DNA of 49,969 nt from Candidatus Aquidulcis sp. (GTDB lineage Bacteria > Chloroflexota > Anaerolineae > Anaerolineales > E44-bin32), in contig DYJB01000002.1 in NCBI GenBank assembly GCA_020723365.1, positions 7,749-57,717 of the forward strand, given 5' to 3'. The notes beneath the pieces are model-generated. The model was not told the DNA's origin. It did no database searches and saw only the letters and a program-made list of their open reading frames with translations. Below, piece after piece: positions 8,934 to 17,970 of this stretch. Numbering within the stretch: the stretch's first letter is position 1; each line of letters starts with the position of its first letter. Both the position numbers and the translations under genes were made by a program.

Positions 8934-9434
8934 ATGCCCAGGCACGGCGGAATCCCTCTGCTCTTGCTGTTGACCTGCGGACTGGCGCTGGCCGGCTGTG
9001 CCGCGCCAGCACCGAGCCCGGCAGCTGACGAGGCCGCGGGCGCTCAGGAGGCGCTGACGTCCTTCCTGGGCCTGCTGGCCGAAGGGCGGTACGACCAGGC
9101 GGCGGCGATGTACGCGGGTCCGCTTGACTCGCTGTACAGCTTCAACCCGGAGCTCGAACCTCAGGATGGCGCTGCGCTGATCGGGTATGCCTGCGGCCAG
9201 CGCCTGCTGCAGTGCCTGCCGGTGCGTTCGATCAGCCTGGCGGAGGCACCGGCGGGAGAGGACATACTCTTCAAGGTCGAGTTCAACCTCGAGGACGGCT
9301 CGCTGTTCGTCCTCGGCCCATGCTGCGGGGCGACGTCGACGGAGATGCCGCCGGTCTCAAGCTTCGAATTTCGCGTCCGGCCGGACTCCGCCGGAGGCTA
9401 CTCCGTCCTGGACCTGCCGCCGTACGTTCCTTGA
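8934..9434 (+). CDS. Small lipoprotein of unknown function
   Basis: This 166-aa protein has a lipoprotein signal (MPRHGG then a Leu-rich core, lipobox LAGC with Cys at residue 22). The mature part starts with an Ala/Pro linker and then a segment like DUF4878/NTF2-type lipoproteins (EALTSFLGLLAEGRYDQAAAMYAG, near residues 39-62). Two cysteines (CGQRLLQC) and a CCG pair may form disulfides outside the membrane. A -10 TATAAT at 8902-8907 lies 26 nt before the ATG, and GGAGG lies just upstream. It sits alone between clpC and radA. I cannot assign a function. Confidence 0.7.
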   Translation: MPRHGGIPLLLLLTCGLALAGCAAPAPSPAADEAAGAQEALTSFLGLLAEGRYDQAAAMYAGPLDSLYSFNPELEPQDGAALIGYACGQRLLQCLPVRSISLAEAPAGEDILFKVEFNLEDGSLFVLGPCCGATSTEMPPVSSFEFRVRPDSAGGYSVLDLPPYVP

Positions 9435-9509
9435 GCCTGACCCGACGCGCGCTGTCCCGTCCGGTCGCCGGCCGGCGCACAGCTCCATCCTCGATCCGGG
9501 AGTCATGGC

Positions 9510-10910
9510 ATGCCCACCCGCCTCCGAACGCAGTACGTCTGCCAGCAGTGCGGCCGGACCGCCGCCCGGGAGCTCGGCCGCTGCCCGCAGTGCGGGGCGT
9601 GGAACAGCATGGTCGGCGAGGCGGTAGCTCCTCCCAAGCCGCGGCGTGTGGGGACTCCCACGTCTGGCAGCCGCCGGGCGCCGCAGAGGCTGGCGGAAAT
9701 CGAGGGCGAGGCCGAAGCCCGGCTGGCCCTCCCGATCGAGGAGTTCGCGCGAGTGCTCGGCGGCGGGATCGTGCCGGCCTCGGTCGTGCTGGTGGGCGGC
9801 GAGCCCGGCATTGGCAAGTCGACGCTGCTGCTGCAGATGGCCGTCCAGATGGCTCACCACGGTCCGGTGCTGTACGTTTCGGGGGAGGAGTCCGAGCGCC
9901 AGATCAAGGCCAGAGCGCAGCGGCTGTTCGGCGCGCAGGGCGTGCCGGACGGGCTGTTTCTGTACAGTGAGACCGACCTGGAGTCCATCATCCATCACCT
10001 GGAGAGCCTGCAGCCGATCCTGGCGGTGATCGATTCGATCCAGACCGTCTACCTGCCCGAGCTTGACTCCTCCGCCGGCTCGATCACGCAGGTGCGCGAC
10101 TGTGCCTCCCGGCTCCAGGCCGTGGCCAAGGCCGGCGGGACGGCCATCTTCCTGGTGGGCCATGTGACCAAAGAGGGCGCCATCGCCGGGCCCCGCGTGC
10201 TCGAGCACATCGTCGACACGGTCCTCTACCTCGAAGGCGATCCGTTCCACGCCTACCGCCTGTTGCGTTCGGTCAAGAATCGCTTTGGCGCTACGACCGA
10301 GGTGGGCGTGTTCGAGATGGGCGCCGGGGGCATGGCCGAGGTCCCCAATCCATCCGAGGCCTTCCTGGCCGAGCGCGTGGTCAACGCTCCGGGATCGGCC
10401 ATCGCCGTGACGATGGAGGGCACGCGCCCGCTGCTGGTGGAGGTCCAGGGCCTGACGAGCCCGACGAGCTTCGGACACCCGCGCCTCACCGCCAATGGCG
10501 TTGACCTGAACCGGCTGCTGCTGACAATCGCCGTGTTGACCCGGCGCGTCGGCCTGAAGCTGGCCGAGCAGGATGTGTTCGTCAACGTGGTCGGCGGGCT
10601 GCGGGTCGAGGAGCCGGCGGCGGACCTGGCGATTGCCGCCGCGCTGGCCTCCTCGGTATGGGACCGAGCATTGCCGGCGGACACGGCGCTGATCGGTGAG
10701 GTGGGCTTGTCCGGCGAGCTGCGCGCCGTCGGTCAGCTCCCGGCGCGCCTGCGCGAGGCGGCGCGGTTGGGGTTCCGACGCGCCATTGTGCCCGTGAGCC
10801 CACGCCTCGAGCGGGGTGGAGCCGAGAATCTGTCGGTGGTCGAAGCGCGCAGCGTGCGCGAGGCGCTGAGGCTGGCAGCGCCCGAGGGCCGGTCATCGAA
10901 CGAGGAGTGA
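9510..10910 (+). CDS. radA: DNA repair protein RadA
   Basis: This 466-aa protein has an N-terminal C4 zinc finger (CQQCG...CPQCG, residues 10-31), a RecA-type core with Walker A GGEPGIGKST (near 100), the RadA signature KNRFG (near 255), and a C-terminal Lon-protease-like domain (NVVGGLRVEEPAADLAIAAAL). The usual RadA length is about 450-460 aa. It drives branch migration and processing of recombination intermediates. The ATG at 9510 is preceded by GGGAG. It is encoded 75 nt after the lipoprotein and probably shares its transcript. Confidence 0.97.
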   Translation: MPTRLRTQYVCQQCGRTAARELGRCPQCGAWNSMVGEAVAPPKPRRVGTPTSGSRRAPQRLAEIEGEAEARLALPIEEFARVLGGGIVPASVVLVGGEPGIGKSTLLLQMAVQMAHHGPVLYVSGEESERQIKARAQRLFGAQGVPDGLFLYSETDLESIIHHLESLQPILAVIDSIQTVYLPELDSSAGSITQVRDCASRLQAVAKAGGTAIFLVGHVTKEGAIAGPRVLEHIVDTVLYLEGDPFHAYRLLRSVKNRFGATTEVGVFEMGAGGMAEVPNPSEAFLAERVVNAPGSAIAVTMEGTRPLLVEVQGLTSPTSFGHPRLTANGVDLNRLLLTIAVLTRRVGLKLAEQDVFVNVVGGLRVEEPAADLAIAAALASSVWDRALPADTALIGEVGLSGELRAVGQLPARLREAARLGFRRAIVPVSPRLERGGAENLSVVEARSVREALRLAAPEGRSSNEE

Positions 10911-11228
10911 ACCCCGTCAGCCTGCGCGGGTCGCGCCGACGGGCCCGATTCTGGCGAGCAGAGATTCCGGAGTTTCCTTCGGACCGCCCTTGCCGCGAGG
11001 GAGGCGTCCTCGATTTAAGGTATCCACTCTCCGTAAGGATCCCCGCAGTGGGGGCCGCGTTCTATGCCACATCTGGGCGGCGATCGGGGGAGGAGTGCGC
11101 ATGTGGGACGCAGGCGCGTGGTGTGGCTGCGCGCAACAAGCGCGGCAGCGGCGCTCCCTGCGGCGTGTCGTTAACAAAGCGGCGCCTTAAAACATCGGTT
11201 GTTTTTAGGTTGTCGACGCTCAAACACC
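10911..11228. other. Gene-free stretch upstream of the dnaA promoter
   Basis: I see no gene, tRNA or clear terminator here. A short hairpin (CCCC-GCAGT-GGGG near 11042) is the only structure. Searching by eye for TTATCCACA-type DnaA boxes on both strands found none, so it does not look like oriC. Confidence 0.5.
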
Positions 11229-11257
11229 TTGAAGCCGGCGCGTGGGTTTGCTAGAAT
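11229..11257 (+). promoter_or_regulatory. Promoter of dnaA
   Basis: TTGAAG (11229-11234), exactly 17 nt, then TAGAAT (11252-11257). The start site would be near 11264, giving a leader of about 165 nt before dnaA. Confidence 0.7.
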
Positions 11258-11263
11258 GCACTT

Positions 11264-11306
11264 GTTGATCGATCGATGGTCCATGCCGGCGATACGTTGA
11301 TCGATC
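11264..11306 (+). repeat. Two 11-bp direct repeats at the dnaA start site
   Basis: GTTGATCGATC occurs at 11264-11274 and again at 11296-11306, 32 bp apart start to start, about three helical turns. Both are rich in GATC. The first copy covers the expected transcription start, so the pair could be an operator for dnaA. Confidence 0.45.
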
Positions 11307-11428
11307 CTCGCGGGTAGCCGTCTCCCCGACGGTGGTTAGCCACAGGTCGCAGGCAGTTGGGTGTCCGAACCGGGGCGGGCGCGTTTCCGCCCAAGGGGAA
11401 TCTGCGTCCCGGTTCCTGGGAGAATCGC

Positions 11429-12772
11429 ATGAGCGCGGAGCGTCTTTGGCAGGCGGCCCTGGGGCAACTCCAGATGGAGATGCCGCGTGCGACGTTCGAT
11501 ACCTGGGTCCGCGACGCCGAGCTCCTGGCTCACGAGGATGGGGCCTACATCATCGGGGTGCAGAACGCCTACGCCCGCGACTGGCTCGAAGACCGGATGC
11601 TGGCGACGGTCAAGCGCGTGCTGACCGGGCTGGCGGGCCGCACGGTCGAGGTGCGTTTCGTCGTCTGGCAGGGTGAGCCCTCGGACGAGCCGGCTGCGGC
11701 GGCGGTTCCCTCCCCGGCGGCGGCCTCCCCGCTGAGGACTTCCTCGGTCCCGCTGAACCCGCGCTACTCCTTCGAGAACTTCGTGGTTGGGCCGAGCAAC
11801 CGCCTGGCGCATGCCGCCTCGATGGCGGTGGCCGAGAATCCGGCCCGGGCCTACAACCCGTTGTTCCTGTACGGCGGGGTGGGATTGGGAAAGACCCACC
11901 TGCTGCACGCCGTGGGCAATACCACCGCCGCCCAGGGTCTGCAGGTGCTGTACGTCTCATCGGAAGACTTCACCAACGACTTGATCAACGCCATCCGCAG
12001 CCACACGACCGAGGCCTTCCGCGAGCGCTACCGCCGCATCGACGTGCTGCTGATCGATGACATCCAGTTTATCGCCGGCAAGGAGTCGACCCAGGAGGAG
12101 TTCTTCCACACCTTCAACGCGCTTCACGGGCAGGACAAGCAGCTGGTCATCTCGTCCGATCGCCCGCCGAAGGCGCTGGTCACGCTCGAGGAGCGGCTGC
12201 GCTCACGCTTCGAGTGGGGACTGACGGCCGACATCCAGCCCCCGGACCTCGAGACCCGGCTGGCGATCCTGCGCTCCAAGGCGGAACGGGCCGGCAGGGT
12301 GGTCGATGACCTGCATCTGGAGCTGGTTGCCCGGCGGGTGCAATCCAACATCCGCGAGCTGGAAGGCGCGCTGACGCGGGTGCTGGCCTACTCGGACCTG
12401 AGCAACCAGCCCCTTTCGACGGACCTGATCGAGATCGCCCTGGCGGACCTGCTGCCCCGCCCCGGGGCGCTGACGGCCGACCGCATCATCGCCGCCGTCG
12501 CCGAGTACTTCGACCTGCCCGAGGCGGACCTGCTGGGCCGCGGGCGCTCGCGGGACGTGGCGCTGCCGCGCCAGATCGCCATGTACCTGATGCGCGAGGA
12601 GACCCAGGCGTCGCTGCCGCAGATCGGCGAATCGCTGGGCGGGCGCGATCACACCACGATCATGTACGGCTGCGACAAGATCATCGCGCAGCTGGAGACC
12701 GACGATGGAATGCGCCGGAAGGTGGCCGCCATCCGCGAGGCGCTCTACAACCGAGTTCGCCAGCCCGGCTAG
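11429..12772 (+). CDS. dnaA: Chromosomal replication initiator DnaA
   Basis: This 447-aa protein has domain I (RLWQAALGQLQMEM, residues 4-17), a short Ala/Pro linker, and AAA+ domain III starting LNPRYSFENFVVGPSNRLAHAA. Walker A is GGVGLGKTH, Walker B is LLIDDIQF. The C-terminal domain IV has the signature GGRDHTTIMYG that reads the DnaA box. The ATG at 11429 follows GGGAGAA; the upstream in-frame GTG at 11357 lies in the leader and adds no conserved sequence. dnaN is not adjacent: the downstream neighbour is priA in convergent orientation, so the classical dnaA-dnaN order is lost here. Confidence 0.97.
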   Translation: MSAERLWQAALGQLQMEMPRATFDTWVRDAELLAHEDGAYIIGVQNAYARDWLEDRMLATVKRVLTGLAGRTVEVRFVVWQGEPSDEPAAAAVPSPAAASPLRTSSVPLNPRYSFENFVVGPSNRLAHAASMAVAENPARAYNPLFLYGGVGLGKTHLLHAVGNTTAAQGLQVLYVSSEDFTNDLINAIRSHTTEAFRERYRRIDVLLIDDIQFIAGKESTQEEFFHTFNALHGQDKQLVISSDRPPKALVTLEERLRSRFEWGLTADIQPPDLETRLAILRSKAERAGRVVDDLHLELVARRVQSNIRELEGALTRVLAYSDLSNQPLSTDLIEIALADLLPRPGALTADRIIAAVAEYFDLPEADLLGRGRSRDVALPRQIAMYLMREETQASLPQIGESLGGRDHTTIMYGCDKIIAQLETDDGMRRKVAAIREALYNRVRQPG

Positions 12773-12800
12773 ATCGCCCCTTCCGTAAAGGTCGAATGCA

Positions 12801-12832
12801 GCGTCGCGCGGCCCCACGGGGCCGCGCGACGC
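12801..12832. terminator. Bidirectional terminator-like hairpin between dnaA and priA
   Basis: A 15-bp perfect GC-rich stem (12801-12815 with 12818-12832) with only AC between the arms, lying between two convergent genes. There is no T run on either side. Confidence 0.7.
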
Positions 12833-13002
12833 GCTTCAGGCAACCAGGACGGGGAACGACGCCGTTCGCGTCTCATGCGTGGGGGGCGGGATGGCGAAGG
12901 GCGTGGCGCCGCTCCGGCCAAGCAGCGCCGGCTTCTGCCGGGCTGCAACGCGATCCCGCGCTGCTGAGGCGCCCGTGCCCAGGTGCGGTTGATCGGGCCG
13001 GG

Positions 13003-15456
13003 CTACAACAGCGTGACGGGATCGACGTCGATCGTCCAGCCCTGGGGCAAGGCAGCCGGGAGGAACGAGCGCGGGTCGGCCGCGCGCAGGACCAATTGCC
13101 AGCGATAGTCGCCTCGAACGCGTTCGAAGAAGCACGGCGCCGGGCCGATCAGGTCGCTTGGAGAGCCGGCCTCCTGGAGCGCCCGGCGGACGAGACGCCC
13201 CAGGCGCTGGGCTTCCCGCTGAGCCCGCTCCGGATCGGCGTTCCGGTAGACCAGCCGCGTCAGCCGCACGAAGGGCGGGTACTCGAGCTCCCGCCGCCGG
13301 TCCAGTTCCTGGCGGTAGAAGGCATCGTAGTCGTGGTGCGAGGCGGCGACGATGGCTTCGTGGTCGGGGTGGTAGGTCTGCAGGAGGACGCGCCCGCCGA
13401 GCAGTCCGCGGCCGGCGCGCCCGGCGACCTGGGTCAGCACCTGGAAGGTGCGCTCGGCGGCGCGAAAGTCGGGGAGGTGCAGGCCGGTGTCGGCCGAGAT
13501 CACGCCGACCAGCGTCACCAGGGGAAGGTCGAGCCCCTTAGCGATCATCTGCGTGCCGATGAGGACGTCGGCCCGGTGCGCCGCAAAGTGCGCCAGCAGC
13601 ACCTCATGCGAGCCGCGAGCGCGGGTGGCGTCGGCATCCCAGCGCAGGGCCTGCGCTCCGGGGAAGCGTGAGGCGAGTTCGTCCTGCACGCGCTGCGTGC
13701 CGGCGCCGAAGTAGCGCACGCGGCTCCCTCCGCAGTCGGGGCAGGACAGCGGCGGCCGGCGCCGGTAGGCGCAGCGATGACAGATCAGCGCCTCCTGTCC
13801 GGGGTGATGGGTGAGCGGGATGGCGCAGCGCGGGCAGCGCGCCACCCAGCCGCAGTCGCGGCAGAAGACGAACGTGGCCTCCCCGCGTCGGTTCAGGAAC
13901 AGGATCGCCTGCTCCTTCGCCTCGAGGGTCTCCTGCAAGGCCTGCTGCAGGGGCCGGCTGAACAGCGAAGTGTTGCCGGCCTTGAGTTCCTGGCGCATGT
14001 CGACCACGCGCACCGGCGGCAGGTCGGCGCCGTGGGCTTCGTGTTCCATCCGGGCATAGCGCGGCGTGACGCCCAGGCGCCGGGACTGGGCCGCGAGCCG
14101 GCGCTGGTGTCCGAGGATACGCTGCGGAAGCCGCACCCGGTCGATGTGTCCAAGATCGGCCAGGTAGGAGGTCTCCAGATCGGGTGTGGCGCTGCCGAGC
14201 AGGCAGACCGCTCCCGTTCGGCGTGCGTACTCGATGGCGACGGCGCGGGCATGGTAGCGTGGCTCCTGGCCCTGTTCCTTGTAGGACTCGTCGTGTTCCT
14301 CGTCAAGGACGATCAATCCCAGGTCGGGCAGGGGGGCAAAGAGGGCGCTGCGAGGGCCAATGACGATGGGAAGCTGGCCGGAGCGGCAGCGGCGCCAGGT
14401 GTCGTAGCGCTCGCCCTCGGTCAGGAGCGAGTGCAGCAGGCCGATCCGGCCGGGGAAGCGCGCGGCGACGCGGGCGACCGTGAGCGGTGTCAGGGCGATC
14501 TCGGGCACGAGCAGGATGGCCGTCCGTCGGCGCTGCAGGGCGTGCTCGATGGCACGCAGGTAGATCTCCGTCTTTCCGGAGCCGGTCACGCCGTGAAGCA
14601 GGATCGGGCGCTGCGGATCGTCGAAGGCGGCGGAGACGCTCTCCCAGGCGTGCGCCTGATCGGCGGTCAGGCGCGGGGGCTCGCTCGGGAGGAAGTCGGC
14701 GGAGGCCAGCGGATCGCGCCACACCTCCGTCTCGCCCACGACGACCAGGTCATGCTCCTCCAGGAAGCGCAGGTCCTCGGCCGTGGCGCGCGTCTCAGCG
14801 TAGACCCAATCGACCTGCAGCGTGGTCGGCTCGCGCGAGAGCAGGTCGAGCACCGCTCGCCGGCGGGCATCGGATTCAGGCGAGCGGCCCAGCCGCTCGG
14901 CGGCCGCCTGCGGCGAGGCGGCCAGCGTGATGGTGCGGATGCGGCGCGGGCGCAGGCGCGGGGCGTCGAGGATCGACTCGTGCGCCACCGCCCCGCGGCG
15001 GGAGAGGCTCTCCAGCGTGCGGCGCCAGTCCTGGCGCAGCGGGCCGCGCTCGCGCAGCAGGTCGAGCACGCGCTTCTCGATCGGCGTGCGGGGTTCGGCT
15101 TCCGGATCCACCAGCGTGTAGCGCTGATCGGCCTGCTGGGCCAGCCCGGGGGGCAGCATCAGCGTCAGGCAGTCGATCAGCGGCGACAGCGTCCGCTCGG
15201 CGATCCAGGTCGCCAGCTCCAGTTGCTGCGGCCGCAGGACCGGCAGGGGATCGACGAGCGCTTCGACCGGGCGAGTCTCCGGCACCTCGGGCGTCGCCAC
15301 TCTCCGGACGACGACGCCATGGACTCGGCGAGGGCCGAAAGGGACGGTGACCAGATGCCCGGGCGCGAGGCGTCCCTCCAGGTCGGGCGGCACGTGGTAA
15401 TGGAACGACCCCCGCGCCGGGGGATGGTTGACGACGACCTCGACGTAGTCGGTCAT
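13003..15456 (-). CDS. priA: Primosomal replication restart helicase PriA
   Basis: This 817-aa protein has the N-terminal 3'-DNA-binding domain (MTDYVEVVVNHPPARGSFHY), a helicase core with Walker A GVTGSGKTE, DEEH box, SATPD, and a paired zinc site (CRDCGWVARCPRC ... CHRC ... CPDCGG). These are followed by QMIAKGLD and QVAGRAGR in the second RecA lobe. It restarts stalled forks by reloading the replicative helicase. Its ATG overlaps the stop of the CBS-domain gene (ATGA, 15453-15456), so the two are translationally coupled. Confidence 0.97.
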   Translation of the reverse strand: MTDYVEVVVNHPPARGSFHYHVPPDLEGRLAPGHLVTVPFGPRRVHGVVVRRVATPEVPETRPVEALVDPLPVLRPQQLELATWIAERTLSPLIDCLTLMLPPGLAQQADQRYTLVDPEAEPRTPIEKRVLDLLRERGPLRQDWRRTLESLSRRGAVAHESILDAPRLRPRRIRTITLAASPQAAAERLGRSPESDARRRAVLDLLSREPTTLQVDWVYAETRATAEDLRFLEEHDLVVVGETEVWRDPLASADFLPSEPPRLTADQAHAWESVSAAFDDPQRPILLHGVTGSGKTEIYLRAIEHALQRRRTAILLVPEIALTPLTVARVAARFPGRIGLLHSLLTEGERYDTWRRCRSGQLPIVIGPRSALFAPLPDLGLIVLDEEHDESYKEQGQEPRYHARAVAIEYARRTGAVCLLGSATPDLETSYLADLGHIDRVRLPQRILGHQRRLAAQSRRLGVTPRYARMEHEAHGADLPPVRVVDMRQELKAGNTSLFSRPLQQALQETLEAKEQAILFLNRRGEATFVFCRDCGWVARCPRCAIPLTHHPGQEALICHRCAYRRRPPLSCPDCGGSRVRYFGAGTQRVQDELASRFPGAQALRWDADATRARGSHEVLLAHFAAHRADVLIGTQMIAKGLDLPLVTLVGVISADTGLHLPDFRAAERTFQVLTQVAGRAGRGLLGGRVLLQTYHPDHEAIVAASHHDYDAFYRQELDRRRELEYPPFVRLTRLVYRNADPERAQREAQRLGRLVRRALQEAGSPSDLIGPAPCFFERVRGDYRWQLVLRAADPRSFLPAALPQGWTIDVDPVTLL

Positions 15457-16787
15457 TCGGCGGACGGCGGAGGCGAGGCGGCCGGGAGCAGCGACAAGCG
15501 GGCGATGCGCAGCCCATCCATCGATTCGACCCGCAGCTGCGCCTCGCCGATCGCCACCGTGTCGCCCACGCGCGCCATCCGCCCCAGCCGACCGAGCATG
15601 TAGCCGGCGATCGTATCGTAGTGAGGGTCGGCGAGCGACAGCCGGAAGCGCTCATTGACCTCCACGATGGGCGTCAGCCCGTCGAGGATGACCGAGCCGT
15701 CCTGCCGCGGCTCGATCTGAGCTTCGGTGTCGAACGGGTCCCGCATCTCGCCGACGATTTCCTCCAGCAGGTCCTCGAGCGTGACCAGCCCGGCGGTGCC
15801 GCCATATTCGTCGAGCACGATCGCCAGGTGCTGGCGGCGGGCGCGGAAGCGGCGCAGCAGGTCGCTGATGCGCACCGTGTCGGGCGCGAAGAGCGTCTCG
15901 CGCATCAACTGCCGGGCCGTGATGGCGGCGGGGTCGGGCCGGCGGGAGGCGACCAGTGCGTCCTGCAGATGGACGACCCCGATGACGTGATCGAGATCGC
16001 CCTCGTACACCGGGAGCTTGCTGACCGGGCTGCCGGCCACGGTGCGCAGGATGTCGTCGAGCGTAGCCTGCGCCGGGACGGCGACGACCTCGGTGCGCGG
16101 CACCATCACCTGCCGCACGAGCGTGTCGCCGAAGTCGAGCACGGCGTGCACCATCTCCTCCTCGTCGTCGTGCACCACGCCGCTGTCGGCGCTGGCCGAC
16201 ACCAGCATCTTGAGCTCCTCGACCGAGTGGGCCAGATCGGCCGGCGATGCGCTGCGCACGCCCAGCAGGCGGGCAAAGGCCTGGCCGGCGAGGTTGAGGA
16301 GCCAGGTGATCGGCCGGACGACGATGGCGGCGGCCAGGATCGGCCGGGCAACCAGCCGGGCCGTGCGCTCGGGGTCCTGAAGGGCGACAGCCTTGGGCGC
16401 CAGTTCGCCGGCGACCACCAGGACGAAGGTCGTCACGGCGAAAGCCAGCGCGGAGGAAAGGCCAAAGGCGAAGCCGGTCTGCCAGCCCTGTGGCAGGCGC
16501 TGCAGGGCGGAGTCGAACAGGCGGGCGACGACGGGCTCGGCCAGCCACCCCAGCGCCAGCCCGACAGTGGTGATTCCGAGCTGGGTGGTGGCGATGAAAC
16601 GGCCCGTGTCCTGCAGGGCGCGCTGGACCCAGCGCGCCGGCGGATCGCCTTGTGCGACGAGCTCGTCGACGCGCGTACGCCGGATGCGCACGATGGCGAA
16701 TTCAGCGGCCACGAGAAGGGCGTTGAGCAGAATCAGACCCGCGACCGCCAGCAGTCCCAGGATATCGGTCAACGGTTCGCTTGGCAT
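15453..16787 (-). CDS. CNNM/CorC-type membrane protein with CBS pair
   Basis: This 444-aa protein has a DUF21 transmembrane domain with three to four helices (residues 8-30, 60-85, 95-125, 140-160; AEFAIVRIRRTRVDELV near 27). Then come two CBS domains (residues 215-335; VMVPRTEVVAVPA, LDEYGGTAGLVTLEDLLEEIVGE) and a C-terminal CorC/HlyC domain. The family is linked to magnesium/cobalt efflux; the old name is hemolysin-like. It lies 27 nt after the Memo-family gene and overlaps priA by 4 nt, so the three form one operon. The metal cannot be read from sequence. Confidence 0.92.
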   Translation of the reverse strand: MPSEPLTDILGLLAVAGLILLNALLVAAEFAIVRIRRTRVDELVAQGDPPARWVQRALQDTGRFIATTQLGITTVGLALGWLAEPVVARLFDSALQRLPQGWQTGFAFGLSSALAFAVTTFVLVVAGELAPKAVALQDPERTARLVARPILAAAIVVRPITWLLNLAGQAFARLLGVRSASPADLAHSVEELKMLVSASADSGVVHDDEEEMVHAVLDFGDTLVRQVMVPRTEVVAVPAQATLDDILRTVAGSPVSKLPVYEGDLDHVIGVVHLQDALVASRRPDPAAITARQLMRETLFAPDTVRISDLLRRFRARRQHLAIVLDEYGGTAGLVTLEDLLEEIVGEMRDPFDTEAQIEPRQDGSVILDGLTPIVEVNERFRLSLADPHYDTIAGYMLGRLGRMARVGDTVAIGEAQLRVESMDGLRIARLSLLPAASPPPSAE

Positions 16788-16814
16788 GGTGTGGGTGAGA
16801 GGCGGGGCGAAGGA

Positions 16815-17654
16815 TCAGCCATGCTGCCCCCGCGTGACGGCCGCAGCTCCGTACCCGACGACCGAGGCCGTGTCGCCGGTGACCTCGCCGGAGTTGGCGT
16901 AGCCGAGCAGATGGACGCGTGAAGCGCCGAGGCCCCGCGCCGCCCACAGTACGGCAGCGATGGCGGCGCGCCCGCAGGCGAAGCCTTTCCCCTGCGCCTC
17001 GGCCTCGATCACGCCGCCTGGGTCGAACGCTTCCACCTGAGCCAGCAAGTAGGCATCCAGGCTTCGGGCGACGGCGTCCGGGTAGAAGTGCGAGAGGTCC
17101 GAGCTGGCTACCAGCAGGCAGGACCGGCCGTTCAGCGCCGAGGCCAGGGCGCTGCCCAGAGCCTCCGCCGTCGCCGCGCTCTGATCGCGCAACATCAGCG
17201 GCACCAGGCGGAAGGGTCCGGCCAGGGCGCGTTGCAGAAAGGGGAGCTCGATCTCGAGCGAGTGCTCGGCGTCCTGGGCCACCCGTTCGAGGCGCAGGCC
17301 GGCCGGTAGGGAGGCCTCCACGGCGTCCAGCAGCTCGCCGTCGACGGCAACGATGCCGAGCGGGGTCTGATAGGCAGGGTGGGCGCTGGTCAGGATGCGG
17401 CCCGGGTAGGGCTGATGCATTGGCGAGACCACGACGACCGTCTCGACCGCGATGCCGCGCAGGAGATGGAAGGCCTGGCAGGCGACCGCTCCGGAGTAGC
17501 GGTGGCCGGCGTGGGGAACGATCAGGGCCACGAGGTCGCCGGCGGGGCGGGCGGAGGTGGCGGCGGCGAGTTGGGCGTCGACGGAGCGTGCCAGCGCCTG
17601 GGGAGACCCCGGGTACCACGTGCCGGCGATCGGAGACGGGCGAGGTTGATCCAT
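16815..17654 (-). CDS. Memo-family protein (AmmeMemoRadiSam system protein B)
   Basis: This 279-aa protein belongs to the Memo fold (related to extradiol dioxygenases): PSPIAGTWYPGSPQAL at the N-terminus, LIVPHAGHRYSGAVA, DAEHSLEIELPFL, ASSDLSHFYPDAVA. The His residues of PHAGH, EHSLE and LSHF are the conserved pocket. In bacteria it is usually encoded with an AMMECR1 and a radical-SAM gene; neither is near. The start at 17654 (MDQPRPS) is chosen because homology begins there. A -10-like TACAAT lies about 25 nt upstream on the minus strand. It leads the operon with the CBS protein and priA. Confidence 0.9.
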   Translation of the reverse strand: MDQPRPSPIAGTWYPGSPQALARSVDAQLAAATSARPAGDLVALIVPHAGHRYSGAVACQAFHLLRGIAVETVVVVSPMHQPYPGRILTSAHPAYQTPLGIVAVDGELLDAVEASLPAGLRLERVAQDAEHSLEIELPFLQRALAGPFRLVPLMLRDQSAATAEALGSALASALNGRSCLLVASSDLSHFYPDAVARSLDAYLLAQVEAFDPGGVIEAEAQGKGFACGRAAIAAVLWAARGLGASRVHLLGYANSGEVTGDTASVVGYGAAAVTRGQHG

Positions 17655-17777
17655 GCCGGGGGGCCGACTTTGGCGAGCTGATTGTAGCACAGCGATTCCG
17701 CATGCCTCCCGGAGACCGCCGCTCGAAGGTGGGGATGGCCGATGCAGCATCGTCGAGCGGCCCGGGCAGGCAGGGCC

Positions 17778-17806
17778 TTGACAGCTAGCAGGCGTGAGTC
17801 TACAAT
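17778..17806 (+). promoter_or_regulatory. Consensus sigma70-type promoter
   Basis: TTGACA (17778-17783), 17 nt, TACAAT (17801-17806). This is the best promoter in the window by match. The start site would fall at about 17813, inside the LexA-like box. Confidence 0.85.
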
Positions 17807-17809
17807 GAT

Positions 17810-17823
17810 AGAACAAATGTTCT
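17810..17823. promoter_or_regulatory. LexA (SOS) box of the GAAC-N4-GTTC type
   Basis: AGAACAAATGTTCT is a palindrome with 6-bp arms. It fits the Gram-positive/Chloroflexota-type LexA consensus GAAC-N4-GTTC exactly. It covers the +1 region of the promoter at 17778-17806, the usual place for LexA repression. Confidence 0.75.
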
Positions 17824-17970
17824 CTCCGCCCGGCCCTTGGACGACAGCCAGCGATAGCCGGGCCGGGTCAAAGGAGATGACCGGGGCAACCGCCACCTGG
17901 CGTTCGAGGGCAGCCTTCGGGGTGCGAACCTTGGGGGCGGGAGCGGGCAAGCTGGCTGGGAAGGTGCGAC

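Noticed and set aside
10911..11428. Replication origin next to dnaA
   Set aside because: No DnaA boxes of TTATCCACA type and no AT-rich unwinding stretch are visible; dnaN is not adjacent either.
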